NCBI GenBank assembly: GCA_027492275.1
Contig: JAPUFC010000097.1
Span: 167,314-231,313, forward strand
Source of the DNA: Mesorhizobium sp.
Lineage (GTDB): Bacteria > Pseudomonadota > Alphaproteobacteria > Rhizobiales > Rhizobiaceae
Reading direction: 5' to 3'
Length of the DNA stretch: 64,000 bases
Shown here: piece by piece, positions 57,932 through 64,000 of the stretch
Position numbering within the stretch: the stretch's first letter is position 1
Layout of the letters: each line of letters starts with the position of its first letter
The notes under the pieces: generated by a model
What the model was told of the DNA's origin: nothing
What the model saw: the letters and a program-made list of their open reading frames with translations, nothing else
The model's database searches: none
Translations under genes and position numbers: made by a program

Positions 57932-60040
57932 ATGAGACCCTCTCTTCTGGACCCCCTCTTTGCCTCCATCACCTCTCTCGACGGCGTCGGCCCCAAGATC
58001 GCCGGCCTCATCGAAAACGTCGTGCCGGCCGACCTGTCCGACCGCGGTGCCCGTGTCGGCGACCTGCTCTTCACCTTGCCGCAGGGCGTCATCGACCGGC
58101 GCAGCAGGCCCGGCATCGCGGGCTCGGCGCAGGGCGCGATCGTCACGCTCGACCTCACAGTCGACCGCCACCAGCCGCCGCCGCGCGGCAACCGTTCCGT
58201 GCCCTATCGCGTCCACGCCTTCGACGGGACCGGCGAGATCGCGCTGACCTTCTTCCATGCCCACGCCGCCTGGCTGGAAAAGGCGCTGCCGGTCGGCGAG
58301 GAGGTCGTGGTCAGCGGCCGCATGGAGTGGTTCAACGGCCGCGCCGGCATGGTGCATCCCGACCATGTCGCGCTTGCCGCGGAGGCGCAGAGCCTGCCGC
58401 TGGTCGAGCCCGTCTATCCGCTCACCGCGGGCCTGTCGGCGAAGGTGCTGCGCCGCGCCGTCGCGCAGGCGCTGGAGAGGCTGCCCGAGCTGCCGGAATG
58501 GCAGGATGCGGAGCTGATGCGCCGGCGTTCCTTTCCCGCTTTCGCAGAGGCGCTGACGCGGCTGCACGATCCGCGCGACCCGCTCGACATCTCGCCGGAG
58601 GGCGCGGCCTGGCGCAGGCTCGCCTACGACGAGCTTCTCGCCAGCCAGGTGTCGCTGGCGCTGGTGCGCGCCCGCGTCCGGCGTCTCGCCGGCCGGCCCC
58701 TGACGGGTGACGGCCGCATCGAGGCGGCGATCCGCGACGCCCTGCCCTATTCGCTGACCGGCGCGCAGGAGCAGGCGCTGGCGGAAATCCACGCCGACCT
58801 GGAAAAGCCGGAGCGCATGCTGCGGCTGCTACAGGGCGATGTCGGATCGGGCAAGACGGTGGTGGCGCTGCTGGCCATGGCGCGGGCGGCGGAGGCCGGC
58901 GCGCAGGCCGCGTTGATGGCGCCGACCGAAATCCTGGCGCGTCAGCACCTTTCCACCATCGCGCCGCTGGCCAAGCGCGCCGGCCTGACGGTCGCGGTCC
59001 TGACCGGCAGGGAAAAGGGCCGGGAGCGGCAGGCGGTGCTCGACGGGCTGGCGGACGGGTCGATCCACATCGCCGTCGGCACGCATGCGCTGTTTCAGGA
59101 CAGCGTGTCGTTCCGCGACCTGGCGCTGGCAGTCGTCGACGAGCAGCACCGCTTCGGCGTGCACCAGCGCCTCGCCATCTCCGCCAAGGGCGACGCGCCG
59201 GATCTCCTGGTGATGACGGCCACCCCGATCCCGCGCACGCTGGTGCTGACCGCCTTCGGCGACATGGAAGTGTCGCGCCTGACCGAAAAGCCCGCCGGAC
59301 GACGGCCGATCCGCACCGTGACCCTGCCGATGGAACGGCTCGGCGAACTCGTCGGCCGCATCCGCGACGCCGTCGCCGACGGGCAGAAAATCTACTGGAT
59401 CTGCCCGCTGGTCGAGGAATCGGAGGAAAGCGACCTAACCTCCGCCGAGGAGCGGGCGGAAACGCTGCGGCAGGCTTTCGGTCCGCAGGTCGGTCTCGTC
59501 CATGGCCGCATGAAGGGGGCGGAGAAGGACGCCGCCATGCGGGCCTTCAAGGCCGGCGAGACGCGCGTGCTGGTGGCCACCACGGTCATTGAGGTCGGCG
59601 TCGACGTGCCGGACGCCACGATCATCGTCATCGAGCACGCCGAGCGCTTCGGCCTGGCGCAGCTCCACCAGTTGCGCGGGCGCGTCGGGCGCGGCGACAA
59701 GCCGTCCTCCTGCGTGCTGCTCTACAAGGAACCGCTCGGCGAGACCGGCAAGCGGCGGCTGTCCGTCATGCGCGAGACGGAGGACGGTTTTTTGATCGCC
59801 GAGGAGGATTTGAAGCTGCGCGGCGAAGGCGAGGTGTTGGGAACGCGTCAGTCCGGCACGCCCGGCTTCCAGCTCGCTCGGATGGAATTTCACGCCGACA
59901 TGCTGGAGGTGGTGCGCGACGACGCGCGGCTGCTGCTGGCGCGCGACCCCGACCTCGCCGCGCCGCGCGGCGAGGCCGGGCGGATGCTGCTCTATCTGTT
60001 CGGCCGCGACGAGGCCGTGCGGCTGCTCAGGGCAGGATAG
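57932..60040 (+). CDS. recG: ATP-dependent DNA helicase RecG
   Basis: 702 residues from ATG 57932. N-terminal wedge/OB domain (L-D-G-V-G-P-K-I-A). Helicase motifs: Q-G-D-V-G-S-G-K-T, A-P-T-E-I-L-A-R-Q-H, V-V-D-E-Q-H-R-F-G-V, M-T-A-T-P-I-P-R-T, and Q-L-R-G-R-V-G-R-G. It remodels stalled forks and Holliday junctions. It converges on the DUF502 gene with a 96-base gap that carries a repeat. Confidence 0.98.
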   Translation: MRPSLLDPLFASITSLDGVGPKIAGLIENVVPADLSDRGARVGDLLFTLPQGVIDRRSRPGIAGSAQGAIVTLDLTVDRHQPPPRGNRSVPYRVHAFDGTGEIALTFFHAHAAWLEKALPVGEEVVVSGRMEWFNGRAGMVHPDHVALAAEAQSLPLVEPVYPLTAGLSAKVLRRAVAQALERLPELPEWQDAELMRRRSFPAFAEALTRLHDPRDPLDISPEGAAWRRLAYDELLASQVSLALVRARVRRLAGRPLTGDGRIEAAIRDALPYSLTGAQEQALAEIHADLEKPERMLRLLQGDVGSGKTVVALLAMARAAEAGAQAALMAPTEILARQHLSTIAPLAKRAGLTVAVLTGREKGRERQAVLDGLADGSIHIAVGTHALFQDSVSFRDLALAVVDEQHRFGVHQRLAISAKGDAPDLLVMTATPIPRTLVLTAFGDMEVSRLTEKPAGRRPIRTVTLPMERLGELVGRIRDAVADGQKIYWICPLVEESEESDLTSAEERAETLRQAFGPQVGLVHGRMKGAEKDAAMRAFKAGETRVLVATTVIEVGVDVPDATIIVIEHAERFGLAQLHQLRGRVGRGDKPSSCVLLYKEPLGETGKRRLSVMRETEDGFLIAEEDLKLRGEGEVLGTRQSGTPGFQLARMEFHADMLEVVRDDARLLLARDPDLAAPRGEAGRMLLYLFGRDEAVRLLRAG

Positions 60041-60055
60041 CAGCATCGACCCCTT

Positions 60056-60093
60056 CGTCATTCCGGTGCCGCGCAGCGGAACCCGGAATGACG
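60056..60093. repeat. Intergenic palindromic repeat (CGTCATTCCGG type)
   Basis: CGTCATTCCGG (60056-60066) and CCGGAATGACG (60083-60093) form a perfect 11-bp stem around GC-rich GCCGCGCAGCGG, itself dyad-like. This sequence type is a familiar dispersed palindrome in alphaproteobacterial intergenic DNA. It sits between convergent recG and the DUF502 gene and may also act as a terminator. Confidence 0.65.
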
Positions 60094-60136
60094 GCATTGG
60101 CAGACCACGCCCGCCGCATCCAAGCGCAAAAGCGCC

Positions 60137-60841
60137 CTATCCCGTCTTCGCCATCTGCGGGTTGCCGAGCGGGCCTTCTATGACCGTTCCGTCCGGCTTG
60201 CTGTAGGCCGGCGCGACAAGCCCGGCCGAGATGATGAGCTTCGCGCCGTCCTCGATGTTCATGTCGAGCATGACGATCTCGGAGCGGTGGAGATACATCA
60301 GGAACCCGGTGGTCGGGTTCGGCGTGCAGGGCATGAAGACGGCGACCAGCGGGTCACCCTCCTTGTCCAGCCGCGCGTTGATCTCCGTCTCCCGCTCCGT
60401 GGCGACGAAGACGATCGACCACACGCCGGTGCGCGGATACTCGATCACCGCCACCTGCCGGAACATGTCGTTCTTGTTCGACAGGACCGTCTCGAAGATC
60501 TGCTTCAAAGCCTTGTAGACGCCGCGCACCAGCGGCATGCGGCCCAGAAGATGCTCGCCGAAGCGCACGATGGTGCGCCCGACGATGTTGGCGGTGAGGA
60601 AGCCGATCAGCGTGATGACGACCACGGCCACCAACAGGCCGAAGCCCGGCACGGCGAAGGGCAGATAGGTGTCCGGGCTGTAGCGCGCCGGGATGTAGGG
60701 CTTCACCCACGAATCGATCCAGCCGATCAGCGACCAGGCGATGTAGGCGGTGATCGCCAGCGGCGCGCTGACCAGGAAACCGGTCAGGAAATAGGTCCTG
60801 AGCCGGGTTGCGGCAGACATGGGTCTGGGTTCTTCTTCCAC
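60137..60841 (-). CDS. DUF502 family membrane protein
   Basis: 234 residues from GTG 60841; ATG at 60820 gives 227. Two transmembrane helices (about 15-40 and 65-90) are followed by a soluble domain with the family pattern R-M-P-L-V-R-G-V-Y-K-A-L-K-Q, Y-P-R-T-G-V-W-S-I-V-F and T-P-N-P-T-T-G-F-L. Function unknown. It is conserved beside recG and glmS in this order, and the chloroplast relative is LCV/COV-like. Confidence 0.92.
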   Translation of the reverse strand: MEEEPRPMSAATRLRTYFLTGFLVSAPLAITAYIAWSLIGWIDSWVKPYIPARYSPDTYLPFAVPGFGLLVAVVVITLIGFLTANIVGRTIVRFGEHLLGRMPLVRGVYKALKQIFETVLSNKNDMFRQVAVIEYPRTGVWSIVFVATERETEINARLDKEGDPLVAVFMPCTPNPTTGFLMYLHRSEIVMLDMNIEDGAKLIISAGLVAPAYSKPDGTVIEGPLGNPQMAKTG

Positions 60842-60912
60842 GGCGCTCCCCTGATGGCTTCAATCTAGAGGAGCGCCGCCGCGGCGCAATCACAACCTTT
60901 GCCGCAGGCCGA

Positions 60913-62736
60913 TCACTCGACCGTGACGGACTTCGCCAGGTTGCGCGGCTGGTCGACGTCGGTGCCCATGAAGACGGCGGTGTGATAGGCCAGCATCTGC
61001 ACCGGCAGCGCGTAGACGATCGGCGCGATGATCTCCGGCACGTCCGGCAGGACGATCGTGTCCAGCGTCTTGACGGTGGCGTGCGCCGCGCCCTTGGCGT
61101 CCGTGATCAGGATGATCTTGCCGCCGCGCGCCGCGACTTCCTGCATGTTGGACACGGTCTTGTCGAAGATGCGGTCGTAAGGCGCGATGACGATGACCGG
61201 CATCTCCTCGTCGATCAGCGCGATGGGGCCGTGCTTGAGCTCGCCCGCCGCATAACCTTCAGCGTGGATATAGCTGATTTCCTTGAGCTTCAGCGCGCCT
61301 TCCAGCGCCAGCGGATAGTTGGTGTCGCGGCCGAGATAGAGCACGTGCCTGTACTGGGCGAGCTGGCGTGCGACCTTCTCGATCTGCCCTTCCAGCCGCA
61401 GCACCTGGCTGGCGTAGCGCGGCGCTTCGGAAAGATTGCGGATCAGCGCCTTCTCCTCGTCGGGCGTGATCGTGCGCCGCTCGGCGGCGGCGCGCACGGC
61501 CAGCGCCGCCAGCACCGAAAGCTGGCAGGTGAAGGCCTTGGTCGAGGCGACGCCGATCTCCGGCCCGGCAAGCGTCGGCAGCGTCACGTCGCTTTCGCGC
61601 GAGATGGTCGATTCGCGCACGTTGACGATCGCGCCGATCGGCACGCCTTCCTTGCGGCAATAGCGCAGCGAGGCGAGCGTGTCGGCCGTCTCGCCCGACT
61701 GCGACACGAACAGCGCCGCGCTCTTCCTGGCCAGCGGCATCTCGCGGTAGCGGAATTCCGAGGCGATATCGATGTCCACCGGCAGGCGGGCGAAGCGCTC
61801 GAACCAGTATTTGCCGATGACGCCGGCCAGATAGGCGGTGCCGCAGGCCGACAGCGCCAGCCTGTCGAGATCGGCGAAGTTGAACGGAAGATCGAGGGTC
61901 TTGGCCGTGCCCTTGGAGAAGTCGAGATAATGCGCCAGTGTGTGGGAGATCACCTCCGGCTGCTCATGGATCTCCTTCTCCATGAAATGCCGATGGTTGC
62001 CCTTGTCGACCAGGAAGCTGGTGCCGACCGACTTCTTCTGCTCGCGCTCGACCGTGTTGCCGGCCTCGTCGAAGATGATCGCCGAATTGGCGGTCAGCAC
62101 CGCCCAGTCGCCGTCCTCCAGATAAGTGATCTCATCGGTGAAAGGCGCGAGCGCGATGGCGTCGGAGCCCACGAACATCTCGCCGTCGCCATGGCCGATG
62201 GCCAGCGGCGAGCCGCGCCGCGCCGCCACCAGAAGGTCCGTCTCGCCGTCGAACAGGATCGCCAGCGCGAAGGCGCCTGTCAGCCGCGCCAGCGTGTTGT
62301 GAACGGCCTTCACCGGCTTGACGCCGCGGTCCAGCTCGCGCGTGACGAGCTGGGCGACCGCCTCGGTGTCGGTGTCGGTCTCGAACGTGTAGCCGTCGGC
62401 CTCCAGCTCGGCGCGCAGCTCGGAGAAATTCTCGATGATGCCGTTGTGGACCACGGCCAGCCGCTTGGTCGCATGCGGGTGGGCGTTGCGCTCGTTCGGC
62501 GCGCCGTGCGTGGCCCAGCGCGTGTGGCCGATGCCGATCAGCCCGTCCAGCGGCTCTTCCTTCAGCCGCTTCTCGAGGTTGACCAGCTTGCCCTCGGCGC
62601 GGCGGCGCGTGAGGCGGCCGGTTTCCAGCGTGGCGACGCCGGCCGAATCGTAGCCGCGATATTCCAGCCGCTTCAGCGCGTCGACGAGAAGCGGCGCGAC
62701 CGGTGTCTGGCCGATGATACCGACAATTCCGCACAT
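60913..62736 (-). CDS. glmS: Glutamine-fructose-6-phosphate aminotransferase
   Basis: 607 residues. The N-terminal Ntn glutaminase begins M-C-G-I-V-G, and the cysteine becomes the nucleophile after Met removal. H-T-R-W-A-T-H-G and H-N-G-I-I-E-N-F bind glutamine. Two SIS domains (C-G-T-A-Y-L-A, S-Q-S-G-E-T-A-D-T, C-terminal V-T-V-E) bind fructose-6-phosphate. It makes glucosamine-6-phosphate, the first step to UDP-GlcNAc, and feeds the glmU product upstream in the same orientation. Confidence 0.98.
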   Translation of the reverse strand: MCGIVGIIGQTPVAPLLVDALKRLEYRGYDSAGVATLETGRLTRRRAEGKLVNLEKRLKEEPLDGLIGIGHTRWATHGAPNERNAHPHATKRLAVVHNGIIENFSELRAELEADGYTFETDTDTEAVAQLVTRELDRGVKPVKAVHNTLARLTGAFALAILFDGETDLLVAARRGSPLAIGHGDGEMFVGSDAIALAPFTDEITYLEDGDWAVLTANSAIIFDEAGNTVEREQKKSVGTSFLVDKGNHRHFMEKEIHEQPEVISHTLAHYLDFSKGTAKTLDLPFNFADLDRLALSACGTAYLAGVIGKYWFERFARLPVDIDIASEFRYREMPLARKSAALFVSQSGETADTLASLRYCRKEGVPIGAIVNVRESTISRESDVTLPTLAGPEIGVASTKAFTCQLSVLAALAVRAAAERRTITPDEEKALIRNLSEAPRYASQVLRLEGQIEKVARQLAQYRHVLYLGRDTNYPLALEGALKLKEISYIHAEGYAAGELKHGPIALIDEEMPVIVIAPYDRIFDKTVSNMQEVAARGGKIILITDAKGAAHATVKTLDTIVLPDVPEIIAPIVYALPVQMLAYHTAVFMGTDVDQPRNLAKSVTVE

Positions 62737-62899
62737 GGGTTTTCGCCCCGAATCCCAGAGATGACGATCAGGCTTTTAAGCGATGGCGTGCAACAATCGG
62801 AAGTCAATTTGCATTGCACTTCGTTTCAGCGCCGACGCTTATACCATCAGCCCGTCAGTTCTTCGCGCCTATCCTTAAAAGACGGTTAGCGGCCCGCCG

Positions 62900-64000
62900 C
62901 TATTTCTTCGCGGCGGCCCGCAGCGCGCGCAGTTCGGTCGCCCGCTCCGGGATGGTCTTCTGGCGGGCGCGGCCGAAGGCCAGCGCGTTCTCCGGCACGT
63001 TCTCCGTGATGACGCTGCCGGAGGCGACATAGGCGCCGTCGCCGACCGAGACCGGCGCCACCAGCGAGGAGTTGGAGCCGATGAAGGCGCCCGCGCCGAT
63101 ATCGGTGACGAACTTCGAATAGCCGTCATAGTTGCAGGTGATGGTGCCGGCGCCGATGTTGGCGCCGGCGCCGATCCGGGCATCGCCGATATAGGTCAAA
63201 TGGTTGACCTTCGCGCCCGGCTCGATCCTGGCATGCTTGACCTCGCAGAAATTGCCGACCTTGGATTTCTCCTGCAGGTCCGCGCCGGGCCGCAGCCGGG
63301 CGAACGGCCCGACATTGCAGCCGTCGGCCACCGTGGCCCCCTCCAGATGGCTGAAGGCGTGGATTTTCGCCCCCGACGCCACCGTGACCCCCGGGCCGAA
63401 ATACACGTTGGGCTCCACCAGCGTGTCGGGGCCGATCTCGGTGTCATGCGCGAAATGGACGGTTTCGGGAGCGATGAGCGTCACGCCCGACAGCATCATC
63501 TCGCGGCGCTTGCGGCGCTGCCAGATGCCTTCCGCCTCGGCCAGTTCCAGCCGGTTGTTGATGCCCAGAACGCTTTCAGCGCTGGCTTCCGTCGCTACGA
63601 CCTTCAAGCCCGCCTGCGTGGCGATCTCGACGATGTCGGTGAGATAGTATTCGCCCTTGGCGTTGGAATTGCCGACCTTGTCCAGCAGCGCCAGCGCGTG
63701 CTCGCAGGCGATCGCCATCAGGCCGCCATTGCAGAATTTGATGCGCTGCTCCTCCAGCGAGGCGTCCTTTTCCTCGCGGATGGCGACCAGCCGTCCGTCC
63801 GATTCGATCAGGCGGCCGTAGCCCGTCGGGTTGTCGGTGCGGAAGCCCATGACGGCGACCGCAGCGCCTTCCGCCAGCCGCTCGCGCGCCTCGGCCAGCG
63901 CGCCGGCCTCCAGGAGCGGCGTGTCGCCGAACATGACGAGGATGTCGTCATGGCCGCGCGCGATCGCCGCGCGCGCCGCCAGCACGGCATGGGCGGTGCC
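62900..64000 (-). CDS. glmU: Bifunctional GlmU (N-acetylglucosamine-1-phosphate uridyltransferase/acetyltransferase), 5' end beyond window
   Basis: About 366 of the usual roughly 450 residues are present; the start lies past base 64000. The first visible residues G-T-A-H-A belong to the uridyltransferase domain, with F-G-D-T-P-L-L giving the metal-binding region. From about 62,900 to 63,500 the chain is a left-handed beta-helix with hexapeptide repeats ([14 protein letters not shown]) that carries the acetyltransferase site. It ends in a basic helical tail. It makes UDP-GlcNAc and is followed by glmS after 163 bases. Confidence 0.97.
   Translation of the reverse strand, partial: GTAHAVLAARAAIARGHDDILVMFGDTPLLEAGALAEARERLAEGAAVAVMGFRTDNPTGYGRLIESDGRLVAIREEKDASLEEQRIKFCNGGLMAIACEHALALLDKVGNSNAKGEYYLTDIVEIATQAGLKVVATEASAESVLGINNRLELAEAEGIWQRRKRREMMLSGVTLIAPETVHFAHDTEIGPDTLVEPNVYFGPGVTVASGAKIHAFSHLEGATVADGCNVGPFARLRPGADLQEKSKVGNFCEVKHARIEPGAKVNHLTYIGDARIGAGANIGAGTITCNYDGYSKFVTDIGAGAFIGSNSSLVAPVSVGDGAYVASGSVITENVPENALAFGRARQKTIPERATELRALRAAAKK

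Overview
This 64 kb window looks like chromosome from a high-GC alphaproteobacterium of the order Hyphomicrobiales (Rhizobiales), most likely a Mesorhizobium/Phyllobacteriaceae-type organism. The evidence is a RirA iron regulator with all three cluster cysteines, a HemP-like protein, a DUF982 protein, phosphatidylcholine synthase, an IalB-type protein, HspQ, HWE and HisKA_2 histidine kinases, and gene order typical of the order (dacA-tmk-holB-metG-tatD-MBL and mfd-sdhE-recG-DUF502-glmS-glmU). No phage, insertion sequence, CRISPR array or rRNA was seen. The only RNA gene found is tRNA-Ser(TGA). No gene-free stretch exceeds about 300 bases.

Layout. 1-0.9 kb: hemP and rirA, convergent, with an Irr-box-like palindrome upstream of rirA. 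1.0-4.8 kb: three-subunit molybdenum hydroxylase (form II CO-dehydrogenase family, order S-L-M). 4.8-8.3 kb: secreted Gln-rich protein, mazG, small membrane protein, endonuclease III-like glycosylase, two small ORFs and tRNA-Ser. 8.3-9.5 kb: rlpA. 9.5-31.2 kb: an accessory block that separates rlpA from dacA. It holds small membrane/stress proteins, an HWE sensor kinase, a three-gene surface/signalling operon, a dipeptide-type ABC transporter with a class V aminotransferase, a BacA/SbmA-like ABC exporter, and a coupled heme oxygenase-bacteriophytochrome pair. 31.3-38 kb: dacA, tmk, holB, metG, tatD, MBL hydrolase, YbaK. 38-40.3 kb: TerC and rimO. 40.3-47.6 kb: GST, a nucleoside-type (BMP) ABC transporter, quinone oxidoreductase, pcs. 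47.8-53.9 kb: UbiH-family hydroxylase, AEC transporter, hspQ, ialB, YejA-like binding protein, FrnE-like DsbA. 53.9-64 kb: mfd, sdhE, recG, DUF502, glmS and a truncated glmU.

The most interesting part is 12.8-19.5 kb. A TPR plus beta-barrel outer-membrane protein of the DUF560/Slam (type XI secretion) kind is separated by one base from a 993-residue exported protein that has an N-terminal FecR domain and a C-terminal region resembling TbpB-type beta-barrels. Next comes a CHASE2-adenylate/guanylate cyclase. An HWE histidine kinase is transcribed divergently from the operon, and a small cysteine-containing secreted protein follows it. I read this as a candidate surface-export system joined to cyclic-nucleotide signalling. 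The domain assignments are by eye and the functional link is inference.

Start codons were chosen by Shine-Dalgarno spacing and family length where possible. Several genes appear to use GTG or TTG starts.
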